DNA of 64,000 nucleotides from Archangium gephyra (GTDB lineage Bacteria; Myxococcota; Myxococcia; Myxococcales; Myxococcaceae), in assembly GCF_001027285.1 (NCBI RefSeq), contig NZ_CP011509.1, positions 7,526,501 to 7,590,500 of the forward strand, in the 5' to 3' direction. The position numbers and the translations under genes are program-made. The notes beneath the pieces were generated by a model that worked only from the letters and a program-made list of their open reading frames with translations, was not told the DNA's origin and ran no database searches. Below are positions 1 through 10,159 of this stretch, in pieces; positions within the stretch are counted from its first letter, which is position 1, and each line of letters starts with the position of its first letter.

Positions 1-736
1 TGTAGTCGGAGAGCACGAAGTCGTTGTCACCCTGCCCGTCCCCATTGACCAGGCCCTTCTTCTTCAGCGCGCCCTCGAGCAGACGCTGGCGCTCGGAGGG
101 CGGGACGACGAAGAGCGGGTGGTCACGCAGCTCGCACGGGATGCGCACGTCGATGGACTCGGCGTCCAGATGCGCGTAGGTGGACAGGTCCCCACCCGCG
201 GCCGCCGCCGCCGCCGCCGTGGCCGCCGCGCGCTCACCGCCGAAGCCGATGGAGCCCTTGACGAGCTTCTCCGAGGGGAAGATCCAGCTGATGCGGTAGA
301 GGGCCCCCTGCGGCTGGCGCGAGTAGTCCTCCATGCCGGCCTTGAGCGCGTTGACGAGCGTGGACTTCGCGCTGCCGTTGGGGCCGTGCAGCATGATGAG
401 CTTGTTGATGCGGCCGGCGCGCGTGAAGTTGCCGAGCAGCCGGTAGATGGCGTTCTGCACCTCCTCCTGGCCGGCGACACCGACCCGGCCATCCCGGTCG
501 CTGGCGGGGACGTCGAAGACCTTGAAGCGGCGGATCTTCCCCGTGGGGTGCGGCACCGTCTCCGTGCCGTAATGGTCCATCACGTCGCGCAGGTACTGGG
601 CGGCGTTGCGCGACTGTCCCCGTGGGTCGCTCATGAAGAGCGTGACGTACTCCTCGAAGGACAGGATGGAGCGATTCTTGACGAAGTCGTCGGACACCTG
701 GGCGCCCACTTCCTGCAGGTATCGCTTGGCTTCCAC
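1..736 (-). CDS. prkA: Serine protein kinase PrkA (N-terminal part, runs off the window)
   Basis: This is the N-terminal 245 codons of a PrkA/YeaG-type serine protein kinase, an AAA-like ATPase linked to stress and stationary-phase physiology in other bacteria. The reading begins VEAKRYLQEVG and contains the family Walker A motif LHGPNGSAKST near residue 115. The start is GTG at 736, chosen because AGAGGAG lies seven bases upstream (about 743-749) and because no ATG precedes the conserved N-terminus. An alanine run encoded by GCC repeats near 195-235 sits in a region that is not expected to be conserved. The C-terminus and any downstream partners lie outside the window. Confidence 0.9.
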   Translation of the reverse strand, partial: MEAKRYLQEVGAQVSDDFVKNRSILSFEEYVTLFMSDPRGQSRNAAQYLRDVMDHYGTETVPHPTGKIRRFKVFDVPASDRDGRVGVAGQEEVQNAIYRLLGNFTRAGRINKLIMLHGPNGSAKSTLVNALKAGMEDYSRQPQGALYRISWIFPSEKLVKGSIGFGGERAAATAAAAAAAGGDLSTYAHLDAESIDVRIPCELRDHPLFVVPPSERQRLLEGALKKKGLVNGDGQGDNDFVLSDY

Positions 737-840
737 GGGATGACTCCTCTGTGCTGTAGTTCAGGAACCCACTAACCACACCGGACGGTCGCCGCCATGT
801 CTCGCGCGGACCCCCCGGAACTTTCCCCTCGGGGAGCGGG

Positions 841-3551
841 ATGTCCAGGGCTCTTCTTTCCGTTGTGTTGTTGGCAGTGCTCTCCGCCTGCCCGCCGACC
901 TCGACGACGCCGTGCGACACGGACTCGGACTGTCCCGAGGGACGGTGCCGCCTGGGCGGGTGTGGTCCGATCTGTCTGGATGACACCGAGTGTGGAGGCC
1001 GGCAGGTGTGCGCGGGGGCTCGTGCGCTCCCCGACCCGAGTGCACCCGGGCCACGGACTGCGCCGAGGGCTTCGCCTGCACGGAAGGCCGCTGCCAGTGC
1101 GGCTCGGACGCGGCCTGTGCCGCCAACCAGTCCTGCCGCGATGGCCGGTGCGTGACGGCCGCCGCGTGTACCTCGGCGGCCGACTGCCCGGCCGGACAGC
1201 GCTGCGAGGTGGTCCAGGGCGTGTGTCAGGTCCCCTGTGCCCAGGCCACGGACTGTGCTCCCGGAGTGGATCCACGCGTGGCCTCGCTGCTCTACGTCTG
1301 CCGGGCGGGCGACTGTCTGCGCCAATGCCTGAATGATCAGCTCTGCGGCGCGGGCTTCGTCTGCGAGGCCGGGACGTGCGCCCGTGCCGGGTGCGCCACG
1401 CAGGCGGATTGCCCCTCGGGCCAGTACTGCACCAGCGCCACCGCGGGCCGCTGCCTCGAGTACCAGGCCTGCGGCTCCACCGCGGAATGTGGCCCCAACA
1501 CCGAGTGCCGGGCCTTCACCACGGCCACCTGCCCTCCGGGCTTCGACTGCGCGACGAAGATCTGCCAGGAGTTGCCGCGCTGCTTGCTGGACACCGACTG
1601 CTCCGGCGCCGCGTACTGCCGGGACTCGCACTGTCAGCCGGGCGCCGTGTGCACGGACAGCAGCCCGTGCGCCCCGGGCTTCACCTGTGTGGCGAGCCGG
1701 TGCGTGCCGGGCGGCTGCCGGGGACATGCCGACTGTGCCTCGGGCGAGGCCTGCACGGATGGCGCCTGCCGCCCCGCGCCCCCGGTGGCCAACATCGTCT
1801 CCATCGCCCTGAGCCCCCGGGTGCTCACGCTCGTGGTGGGTGATACCGCGCAGCTCTCGCTGGTGGCCTTCACGCTGGACGGTGCCAGCTTCCCCCTCTC
1901 GGAGGGCAGCTTCTCGCCACTGGACGCGAGTGGAGCGGTGACGGTGTCATCCTCGGGCCTGGTGACGGCCGTGTCCGCCGGAACGGTGCGCGTGCAGGCA
2001 CGGCCCGTGGGCTCGGTGGTGACTCCCCAGGAGGCCACCCTCACAGTGCTGCCCACCCTGGAGAGCGGCCGGCGGCTCATCGTGGTGGATGCGGCCTCCC
2101 GGCGCCCGCTCGCCGGAGTGGAGGTGCTCGGCTGTGACGCGCCTCCCGCCTCCGGCCCCTGCCCCACCCCCGTCACGGTGACGACGGATGCGTTCGGCGT
2201 GGCCCTCTTCCCCGGCTTCACCGGCACCACCGCCAGCTTCTCCGCCGCCTCGAGCGAGCCGCGAGCGGACGGGCGCCCCCGGTACGATCGGGTCTCGGTG
2301 GTCGCCACGCCCGCGCGCGACGTGCTGCTGCCGCTCGGGGAGAACCCCGTCCACGGCGCCGCCGGCTTCAACGCGGGCATCAGCTTCAACGAGGTGCATT
2401 CCTCCGGCGAGCTCTCGCTCGGTGTCTCGGTGCTCTCCGCTGGAGATCCAACGGCGGTGGACCTCTCCAACCTCTTCGGGGAGACCTTCCTCGTTCCCAT
2501 TCCCGGCCTCACCCAGCGCATCCCCGTTCCCGGCAGCGTGGTGGCGTACGCGTCCCTCGGGCTGGCGGGGAACACGGAGCTCAAGGCGCGCTCATATGGA
2601 CTGGGACAGGCCGGGCGCCGCACCGCGGTGGCCTTCGCCGGCAAGCTGCCGCTCGCCCGGGCCACGAACCTCCGCACCACGGACCTGCTCGCCTACACCG
2701 GCGCGCTGGACTACGCCCTCCAGGCCTTCACCCCCATCACCCACCTGCCCTACGTGCCGGACGAGACGGACCTCGATGGGGATGGCCTGTGCTCGGACAC
2801 CACGCGCTGCACGGGCAGCGAGGATCTCCCGGCCTACAGCCGCTTCACCGGCCTCACCCACCGCCCCCGCCGCGAGCAGCTCCGCCGCACGGAGGTGGTG
2901 ATCCCCCATCTGCCCTCCGGGTTCGACACGGCCGTGGTCGCCGCCGTGGAGCTGTCGTCCGAGGCGGGACTCATGCCCGTGGGGCTCGCCTCGCAGACGG
3001 CCGGAGCGGCCCAGCCGGATGGGACCCGGCCCGTTCAACCGGTGCTGCTGCGCAGTGGTGCCCCATACGGAGGGGCGGAGGCGGGCACACCCGGAGTATG
3101 GGTGTTCGCGGCTTCCGCCACCTCGGGGGCCTCGATCAGCGGGAGCATCGTCCGCGCGGCGTCGCTCCCCACCCGCGTCTCCATGCCCACCTTCCTGCCC
3201 GTGCCCACCGCCGCCTACACACCCGCGAGCCGCGCCCTCACCCCCTCCGCGACGAGCTGGAATGCCCTGGCCGGAGCGGGTGCGGGGCTCGCCCGGGTGA
3301 CGCTCACCGGCGCCCAGGGGCGGCACGTGGTGTTCTTCGCGCTGGTCGCGGGCGGAGGGGCCCTTCAGGTACCGGACTCGCCCGCCGGGGCCAGCGCGGA
3401 TCCCGCGGGAGAGACCGGGGTGTCGCTGGAGGTGGCGGCACTGCGGCTGTCCCCGGGAGTGTCCGCCGAGGGCCTCCTGGATGCGCCCGGGGTGAACCTG
3501 CTCCAGTTCCCCGTCGTGCTGGACGCCTACTCCCGCTCGCGACCCCCGTGA
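841..3551 (+). CDS. Large Cys-rich lipoprotein with a Big-like domain, interrupted by a frameshift
   Basis: A secreted surface lipoprotein. It starts MSRALLSVVLLAVLSAC, giving a lipoprotein signal with lipobox LSAC and Cys17. About 300 residues follow with repeated Cys-x5-6-Cys-x4-Cys modules of the type CxxDxDCPxGxxC. Next comes a bacterial Ig-like (Big_2) segment with LSPRVLTLVVGDTAQLS, then a long beta-rich C-terminal half without a recognised domain. The signal peptide and first Cys motifs are read in the frame of 841, but all the rest (from about 1019) is read one frame over. The join is a run of five G at 1014-1018; one extra G would restore a continuous Cys-rich reading. The start is supported by GGAG upstream. 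The remaining 840 or so codons are intact, so the lesion is recent, programmed, or a sequencing error. Confidence 0.75.
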
Positions 3552-3612
3552 AGTTGCACTAACCTCGCGAGTTGATAAGCCGGGCCCCCCCCTTCTTCGG
3601 AGTCCACGCGAG

Positions 3613-5127
3613 ATGCACAAGGATCCCATCATCGGCATCGACCTCGGCACGACCAACTCGTGCGCCGCGATCGTCGAGGACGGTGGGAACGTGAAGCTCA
3701 TCCCCTACAAGGGCGGCGAGTACACCATCCCCTCCATCTTCGCGATCGACGACAAGGGCAACGAGTTGATCGGCTACGAGGCCAAGCGCCAGTGGCAGCT
3801 CAATCCGAAGAACACCATCTACGGCTCCAAGCGCCTGGTCGGCCGCAACTACAAGAGCGACATCGTCGACGCCATGAAGAAGGTCGTGGCGTACTCGGTG
3901 CGCCCCGGCAAGAGGAACGACGTCGTCCTGGACGTGGGCAAGAAGGAGTTCTCCCTCCAGGAGATCAGCGCCAAGATCCTCAACAAGATCCGCGACGTCG
4001 CCGCCAACTACCTCAAGACGCCCATCAAGCGCGCCGTGGTGACGGTGCCGGCCTACTTCAACGACCGGCAGCGCCAGACGGTGAAGGAGGCGGGCAAGCT
4101 CATCGACCTCGAAGTGGTCCGCATCATCAACGAGCCCACCGCCGCGGCCCTGGCCTACGGGGCCGGCAAGGCCGTGAACAAGAAGGTGCTCGTCTATGAC
4201 CTGGGCGGCGGCACCTTCGACGTGTCCATCATCGAGATCCGTGACCGCGTCTTCGAGGTGAAGGCCACCGGCGGTGATGTGTTCCTGGGCGGCATCGACT
4301 TCGACAACGCCATCATCCACCACGTCCTGACGGACTTCGCGTCGAAGACGGGGATCGACCTGGCCACGGATCCGGTGGCCATGCAGCGCATCAAGGATCT
4401 GGCCGAGCGCACGAAGATCGATCTGTCCGCGCGCGACGACGTGCAGTTCAACATCCCCTTCATCACGATGACGGCGCAGGGCCAGCCGTTGAACATCGAG
4501 ATGAAGTTCACGCGCAAGCTGCTGGAGAAGCTGACGAACCACCTGGTGGATCGCACGCTCCAGATGGTGGCGCGGGTGCTGGTGGACTCGGGGCTGAGCA
4601 CCAAGGACATCGACGAGGTGCTGCTGGTGGGTGGGCAGACGCGCATGCCCGTCGTGCAGGACCGGTTGACGAAGTTCTTCGGCAAGACGCCGAGCAAGGG
4701 CGTCCACCCGGACGAGGCCGTGGCCGTGGGCGCGGCGCTGTACGCCAAGTCGCTGGAGGACAACTCGAGCATGAAGCTGCAGCTGCTCGATGTGATCCCG
4801 ATGGCGATTGGCCTGGAGCGCGCGGGCGGGGCGTTCCACACGGTGTTCCCGCGCAATGCGCCGATTCCGAACGCCAAGCAGGTGGTGGCCACCACGAGCA
4901 TGGACAACCAGACCGAGCTGGCCATGCGCATCTTCCAGGGCGACCACGAGATGGTCGCCAAGAACGACATGCTGGGCGAGTTCACCTTCTCGGGGATCCG
5001 CCCGGCCCGGGCGGGCACGGTGCAGGTGGAGATCACCTTCGACGTGAACGTGGAAGGCATCCTCACCATGCGCGCGAGGGACCCGGCCACCGGCCGCGAG
5101 ATGAAGACCACGGTGCGGGTGAGTTGA
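3613..5127 (+). CDS. Hsp70/DnaK-family protein lacking the C-terminal lid
   Basis: An Hsp70-type chaperone or regulator of 504 residues. The nucleotide-binding domain is complete: phosphate motif GIDLGTTNS near residue 8, the DLGGGTFDVS motif near 196, and the adenosine motif LVGGQTRMP near 337. The beta substrate-binding domain follows and the protein ends at TTVRVS. Canonical DnaK proteins run to about 610-640 residues, so the helical lid and tail are absent. No dnaJ or grpE gene is adjacent, which argues that this is a specialised paralogue and not the housekeeping DnaK. Myxobacteria carry many such paralogues, some affecting social motility and exopolysaccharide; no specific paralogue name can be assigned from the sequence alone. 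Confidence 0.88.
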   Translation: MHKDPIIGIDLGTTNSCAAIVEDGGNVKLIPYKGGEYTIPSIFAIDDKGNELIGYEAKRQWQLNPKNTIYGSKRLVGRNYKSDIVDAMKKVVAYSVRPGKRNDVVLDVGKKEFSLQEISAKILNKIRDVAANYLKTPIKRAVVTVPAYFNDRQRQTVKEAGKLIDLEVVRIINEPTAAALAYGAGKAVNKKVLVYDLGGGTFDVSIIEIRDRVFEVKATGGDVFLGGIDFDNAIIHHVLTDFASKTGIDLATDPVAMQRIKDLAERTKIDLSARDDVQFNIPFITMTAQGQPLNIEMKFTRKLLEKLTNHLVDRTLQMVARVLVDSGLSTKDIDEVLLVGGQTRMPVVQDRLTKFFGKTPSKGVHPDEAVAVGAALYAKSLEDNSSMKLQLLDVIPMAIGLERAGGAFHTVFPRNAPIPNAKQVVATTSMDNQTELAMRIFQGDHEMVAKNDMLGEFTFSGIRPARAGTVQVEITFDVNVEGILTMRARDPATGREMKTTVRVS

Positions 5128-5128
5128 C

Positions 5129-5539
5129 CTACTTCCCCTCTCCCCCCGGGAGAGGGACGGGGTGAGGGTGCGTGCTCATCTGGTTCCAGATCCGTGTGAG
5201 CACGGCCTCCGTCTCCTGCAGCACGTCCCGATTCGAGAACCGCAGTACCGTGAGCCCGTGGGCCTCCAGGAACGCCGTGCGCTCCGCGTCCCGGGCCTGC
5301 TGTTCCGGCTGCGCGTGACCGTCCCCGTCCAGCTCGAGCACCAGCTTCACCTCGTGCGAGTAGAAGTCGAGGATGTACGGACCGAACTGGTGCTGACGCC
5401 GGAACTTCACCCCCACCAGCCGACGGGCCCGCAGCAGTCTCCACAGCAGGGACTCGGCATCCGTGATGTCCGCTCGGAGCCGCCGGCACAGCGCGAGCAA
5501 CCCGAGTCGATCCAGTTCACCGTGTGACGCTCTGTACAC
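5129..5539 (-). CDS. DUF559 / Vsr-like PD-(D/E)XK endonuclease carried between inverted repeats
   Basis: A 136-residue single-domain protein of the DUF559 family, a Vsr-related PD-(D/E)XK nuclease fold. Visible family features are the N-terminal helix [13 protein letters not shown], the core [15 protein letters not shown], the catalytic strand VLELDGDGH, and the late [10 protein letters not shown]. It starts at GTG 5539, and the start codon lies inside the right-hand 44-bp repeat, which also supplies a GGTGAGGG sequence upstream as a possible ribosome site. Its last residues, [11 protein letters not shown], are the left-hand repeat translated, and the stop sits on the edge of that repeat. The substrate is unknown. 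The layout suggests a selfish or repeat-associated nuclease. Confidence 0.85.
   Translation of the reverse strand: MYRASHGELDRLGLLALCRRLRADITDAESLLWRLLRARRLVGVKFRRQHQFGPYILDFYSHEVKLVLELDGDGHAQPEQQARDAERTAFLEAHGLTVLRFSNRDVLQETEAVLTRIWNQMSTHPHPVPLPGGEGK
5131..5174. repeat. Left 44-bp inverted repeat of the DUF559 element
   Basis: Hairpin plus tail repeat, REP-like in design. The core reads GGGAGAGGGACGGGGTGAGG on the plus strand. It encodes the C-terminal tail of the nuclease on the minus strand. Confidence 0.85.
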
Positions 5540-5580
5540 GCACCCTCACCCCGTCCCTCTCCCGAGGGGAGAGGGGAAAT
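5537..5580. repeat. Right 44-bp inverted repeat of the DUF559 element
   Basis: Inverted partner of the repeat at 5131-5174, with two mismatches. It contains the GTG start codon of the nuclease and a purine-rich stretch that could serve as its ribosome site. Confidence 0.85.
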
Positions 5581-5624
5581 TGAGGGGAAATTGGCACAGG
5601 GAGTGGGCACCAGCCATTCAAATG

Positions 5625-5662
5625 GAAAAGCCCCCGTGCCTCGGTGGGCAACGGGGGCTCTT
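5625..5662 (-). terminator. Rho-independent terminator of clpX
   Basis: On the minus strand a stem AGCCCCCGT/ACGGGGGCT with a 13-base loop is followed by a T-rich run (TTTTCC). It lies 20 bases after the clpX stop codon, as expected for an intrinsic terminator. Confidence 0.8.
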
Positions 5663-5682
5663 CTACGTGGGGAGAAGCCCGG

Positions 5683-6960
<1,278 letters not shown>

Positions 6961-7165
6961 TGCCGCCTCCGAGTTCACCGACCCCGGTTCCCCGGAGCCT
7001 ACCTAGCCGACACCCTCACCACACCCAAGTTGCCTGGCTGCCCACGTCTCGAACAGCCGTCCGACAAAATATAGGCTCCGACTGAATCCGCAGGAAGCCC
7101 ATCTCGAATGTGTCGACCGGCGGGCTGTGCACCGCCGGACGAGGTCAGCGTTGAGTAACACCCGT

Positions 7166-7798
7166 TCAGGCGTCATTCACGCCCGAAGCGAGCTCCTCCA
7201 GGTCCTCGGCCAGGGCGCCCGCCCGCTCAGCGATGGCGTGGGGGACCCGGCGGCACCCGGATACCTCGGCGGCCAGCTTCCGAGCCAGCTGCGCCAGCTT
7301 CCTCACCTGGAGGCTCTCCGGGGGGGGCTCCGGAGGCGGTTTCGGGAAGCGCTCCACGAACTCCTTCTTCAGTTCATTGGGCGGCTTCTCCGCGTTCCAG
7401 ATACTGTCACGCAGTGAACGGTACTCCTGCGGCGAGAGCTGTCCGCGCTCCTCCGCGTCCGCCAGGACCTCGATGACCTCGAACGGAGGCGCCTTCTGGG
7501 GGAAGTCCGGCTGGGACACCTCCTCGGGGGCCTCATGCTTGGCCAGGAAGCTGAACGAGCGCGTCAGCTTGAGCGCCGTCTGCTTCTTGATGTGCAGCTC
7601 CTTCAGGGCGTAGGCCTCGAAGGAGTTGTAGCCCCAGGGCTCCCACAGGTTCTCGTCCCGCACCTGCACCAGCAGCTTGCCCAGCTCGGCCCAGGTGGAC
7701 TTGAAGCGCTTGGCCGCCACCAGGACGGTGTGGCGGAAGGTGCCCGGGGGCACGGAGGCGGCCTTCTTCTCGATGTCGATTTCAGCAGCGGTCACCAT
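7166..7798 (-). CDS. Conserved helical protein of unknown function
   Basis: A soluble 210-residue protein with no signal peptide or membrane segment. The N-terminal half (FRHTVLVAAKRFKSTWAEL, then WEPWGYNSFEAYALKEL) looks like a helical bundle and could bind DNA or another protein. A Pro/Glu-rich linker (PKPPPEPPPE) leads to a short helical C-terminus. No catalytic motif was recognised. The start is ATG at 7798 with AGGGGG just upstream. It is transcribed toward clpX, but a 205-base gap containing a small GC hairpin (7117-7138) separates them, so co-transcription is uncertain. No function is proposed. Confidence 0.7.
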   Translation of the reverse strand: MVTAAEIDIEKKAASVPPGTFRHTVLVAAKRFKSTWAELGKLLVQVRDENLWEPWGYNSFEAYALKELHIKKQTALKLTRSFSFLAKHEAPEEVSQPDFPQKAPPFEVIEVLADAEERGQLSPQEYRSLRDSIWNAEKPPNELKKEFVERFPKPPPEPPPESLQVRKLAQLARKLAAEVSGCRRVPHAIAERAGALAEDLEELASGVNDA

Positions 7799-7866
7799 GC
7801 CCCCTGTATCGGCCAGGAAAACCGGGGGGGCAAAAAAGCGGCTCGCTGCCTCCTACATCTCCCGCC

Positions 7867-8835
7867 TCACTTCTTACCGATGGTGAACGCCAGGTTCACC
7901 GTCGCGCGCTCCCCCGTGTAGGGCTTGAAGGGCCACTTCTTCATCTCGCCCAGCAGGCAGTCGAAGAGCGGGCCCTTCTTCAGCTGCGGGTGGTCCACCC
8001 ACAGCTGCGCCACCCGGCCATCGTTGCCGATGGTGAACTCGAGCGGCACCTTGGCCGCGAAGCCCGGACGGCGCTCGGCCTCCTCCTTGAAGCACCGGTA
8101 GAGCGTGCTCTGGCTCTGCTTCACCACCCGGTTGATGGCCGCCTGGTCGTAGTTGACCTCCGTGGACATGCCATCCGGATCCGTCGTCACCTTGCCCGAC
8201 GGCCGCCCCCCCGTGGGACGGCGATCCGGCTTCGACACCGCCGCCGAGGCCAGCTTCTCCGGCTTGGAGTCTGGCCTGGTGTCCGGCTTGCTCTCCGGCT
8301 TGTCCGGCGCCGTCTCGGTGGGCTTGCCGGGAGGCCGCTCCGCCGTCTGCTGCTTGGGCTCGCCGGGGTACTCGAACAGCTCCTCGGGCGTGGAGCGCTT
8401 CGCCACGGTGATGACCGGCGTGGACACCGCGATGGAGAGCTCGTCCCGCTCGACCCCCGGCAGGTACACCGCCGAGTAGCGGGCGATCTGCCACGCCCCC
8501 GCCCCCAGCCCGCCAAGCACCACCGCCGCCACCCCGGCCGCGAACAGCCGCTGGCGCATCCGCCGCGAGCGCAGCGCCCGGGCCTCCGCCTCCACCCGCG
8601 CCTTCGCCGCCGCCTTGGACACGTGCAACTTGAAGGCGTCCAGCTCCTCGAGCTTGCGGAAGCCGCTCGGGCCGGTGGCGGACACCTCCGTCTTCCCGGT
8701 CAGCACTCCCGCGTACAGCTTCTCCACCAATTGGTGGCCAGTCAGGGGACCGAGGACGAGGTCCCCCTGGCGGTAGAGCCATTGGGAATCGAGCTGTTCC
8801 CGTTCGGGATCATGGAGGTCTTGTGCGGCCGACAT
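7867..8835 (-). CDS. GYF-domain membrane protein with AgmX/PglI-type C-terminus
   Basis: A 322-residue inner-membrane protein. Residues 17-62 (WLYRQGDLVLGPLTGHQLVE) match the GYF_2 domain found at the N-terminus of many myxobacterial signalling proteins. A single membrane segment follows near residues 95-115 (AAVVLGGLGAGAWQIA). A charged Pro/Lys linker with repeated KPxxxPD units comes next. The C-terminal 100 residues (SQSTLYRCFKEEAERRPGF ... WPFKPYTGE) resemble the TonB-like domain of AgmX/PglI gliding-motility proteins. The ATG at 8835 is chosen because longer frames overlap the divergent truA leader. A role in envelope energy coupling or gliding is inferred from the family. Confidence 0.75.
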   Translation of the reverse strand: MSAAQDLHDPEREQLDSQWLYRQGDLVLGPLTGHQLVEKLYAGVLTGKTEVSATGPSGFRKLEELDAFKLHVSKAAAKARVEAEARALRSRRMRQRLFAAGVAAVVLGGLGAGAWQIARYSAVYLPGVERDELSIAVSTPVITVAKRSTPEELFEYPGEPKQQTAERPPGKPTETAPDKPESKPDTRPDSKPEKLASAAVSKPDRRPTGGRPSGKVTTDPDGMSTEVNYDQAAINRVVKQSQSTLYRCFKEEAERRPGFAAKVPLEFTIGNDGRVAQLWVDHPQLKKGPLFDCLLGEMKKWPFKPYTGERATVNLAFTIGKK

Positions 8836-8926
8836 GGGCCGGGAAGTATCCCAGGCCGCACGGGACACCACAACGCCCCTTCCACTGTCCCTTTCACTCC
8901 CTCCTGCTCGCTCCCCCCTACCCTCC

Positions 8927-9790
8927 GTGAAAAGAACCCCCGCCGCTCTGTGGATCTGGTACCGCGGCACCCACTTTCGTGGCTACCAGCGCCAGCCGGA
9001 AGGCCCCACCGTCCAGGAGACCCTCGAGACCTCGCTCCGCAAGGCCGGTGTCCCCTACACCGTCATGGGCGCCGGCCGCACCGACCGCGGCGTCCACGCC
9101 CGCATGCAGGTGGTCAGTGTCCGGCTTCCTCCCTGCTACACCTCGGAGATGCTGTCCGAGCGGCTCCCCCCCCATGTCCCGCCGGATCTCGGCTTGTGCG
9201 TCGCCCGGCGGCCGCCCGACGGCTTCCATGCCCAATGGAGCGCCGCGGGGAAGGAGTACCGCTACCGCATCCAGCTCGGCGGCACCGTCTCCGAGTCCTG
9301 GCGGCCCTTCGTCATGGAGCCCTCCTCCGAGCCCCGCCTGATGGAGGGCACCGCGTTGAAGCCCGAGCGTGTCGCGGAGTTTCTCGGCGCCGCCGTGGGC
9401 TGCCGCGACTTCCGCGCCTTCCACGAGAACTCCAGCCTGTGCAAGCCCCGCACCCTCGAGTCCGCCACCCTGCACGAGCTCGGCAACGGCCTCTTCGAGG
9501 CCCGGCTCCGGGGTGATGGCTTCGGGCGCTACCAGGTGCGCTACCTCGTGGGCTCCGCCCTGCTCACCGCCGCGGGCGTCCTCTCCGAGGAGCTCTTCCG
9601 CTCCGCACTCGACCGGGGCACCTCCCTCCCCGGCCTCAAGGCCCCGGCTCAGGGACTCCTGCTCTGGGAGGTGCTCTACCCGCCCGCCGTGGATCCGTTC
9701 CCCGCCGAGGAGCGGGCCCGCGCCCCGGGTCTCCCCCTGGCGCCTCCCTTCTGCCTCCCCACCGGCTCGGACTCCGCGACCGCCGCCTAG
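8927..9790 (+). CDS. truA: tRNA pseudouridine(38-40) synthase TruA
   Basis: Converts uridines 38, 39 and 40 of the tRNA anticodon arm to pseudouridine. The catalytic Asp lies in the motif GAGRTDRGVHA. Other family features are WYRGTHFRGYQRQP at the N-terminus, FHAQWSAAGKEYRYRI, and FGRYQVRYLVGSAL near the C-terminus. GTG 8927 is the likely start; an upstream ATG at 8834 would add 31 low-complexity residues and collide with the start of the divergent gene. The product is 287 residues, slightly long for TruA because of a C-terminal extension rich in Pro and Ala. Its stop overlaps the stop of the opposite-strand regulator gene. Confidence 0.92.
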   Translation: MKRTPAALWIWYRGTHFRGYQRQPEGPTVQETLETSLRKAGVPYTVMGAGRTDRGVHARMQVVSVRLPPCYTSEMLSERLPPHVPPDLGLCVARRPPDGFHAQWSAAGKEYRYRIQLGGTVSESWRPFVMEPSSEPRLMEGTALKPERVAEFLGAAVGCRDFRAFHENSSLCKPRTLESATLHELGNGLFEARLRGDGFGRYQVRYLVGSALLTAAGVLSEELFRSALDRGTSLPGLKAPAQGLLLWEVLYPPAVDPFPAEERARAPGLPLAPPFCLPTGSDSATAA

Positions 9791-9951
9791 TCGACCAGGC
9801 GATCCTCGTACTTCGTCAGCAGATCCGAGATCGCCTCCCGCAGGTACTCGCTCTGGCGGATCCTCGTCGAGCGCGACAGCTCCTTGAGCGCATCCAGCTT
9901 CTCGCGGTTGAGACGGAACACCACCGAGGTGAGACGAGGATTCATGTCCAT
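9787..9951 (-). CDS. Ribbon-helix-helix (CopG-type) DNA-binding protein, 54 residues
   Basis: A small transcriptional regulator. The translation begins MDMNPRLTSVVFRLNREKLD and contains a beta strand (TSVVFRLN) followed by two helices (EKLDALKELSRST and RQSEYLREAISDLL), the classic RHH fold that acts as a dimer. The start is ATG at 9951, with GGAG nine bases upstream. Its stop codon overlaps that of truA on the other strand. Directly upstream lie two sets of four GGATC sites at about 11-base spacing, which fits RHH proteins binding side by side along one face of DNA. Autoregulation through these sites is inferred. Confidence 0.82.
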   Translation of the reverse strand: MDMNPRLTSVVFRLNREKLDALKELSRSTRIRQSEYLREAISDLLTKYEDRLVD

Positions 9952-10024
9952 GTGCGTTGTCTCCTACAGGTGCGCACAAAGTCTCACAGACGCATCGGAT
10001 CGCAAGAAAATCCCCGTACCCGTT

Positions 10025-10062
10025 GGATCATGTGGGGATCGCCTGGGATCAGAATCGGATCA
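10025..10062. promoter_or_regulatory. Helically phased GGATC array, proximal set
   Basis: Four GGATC sites (GATC at 10026, 10037, 10047 and 10058) lie in the same orientation with spacings of 11, 10 and 11 bases, one helical turn each; three of the four read GGATCA. They sit 75-110 bases upstream of the RHH gene start. Further GATC sites at 9998, 10095, 10100, 10112 and 10130 surround the set. Confidence 0.55.
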
Positions 10063-10159
10063 CGGGCCGCCCGCGCACGCCGCGCTCTGCTGTAGATCCG
10101 ATCCGCTCACGGATCCAAATCCCGGCGGTGATCACAGGGGGAATTCGGGGTGCGAGATA

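Larger units (their letters stand above)
5131..5580. mobile_element. 450-bp element: 44-bp inverted repeats enclosing one DUF559 gene
   Basis: The left end (5131-5174) and the right end (5537-5580) are inverted copies of each other, matching at 42 of 44 positions by eye. Each end has its own hairpin (CCCTCTCCC against GGGAGAGGG) followed by the conserved tail ACGGGGTGAGGGT. The only gene inside is the DUF559 nuclease, which starts in one repeat and ends at the other. The element lies immediately after the hsp70 stop codon. An 11-bp tandem duplication (5571-5581 and 5582-5592) marks the right edge. No target-site duplication was recognised. Calling it mobile is inference. Confidence 0.6.

Noticed and set aside
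195-235. GCC trinucleotide run near the left edge as a functional repeat
   Set aside because: It encodes an alanine stretch within the PrkA reading frame and may simply be a variable loop; no further copies were seen.
7117-7138. GC hairpin CCGGCGG/CCGCCGG as terminator of the helical protein gene
   Set aside because: No T-run on either side and a short stem; could be chance in GC-rich DNA, so it was not listed as a terminator.
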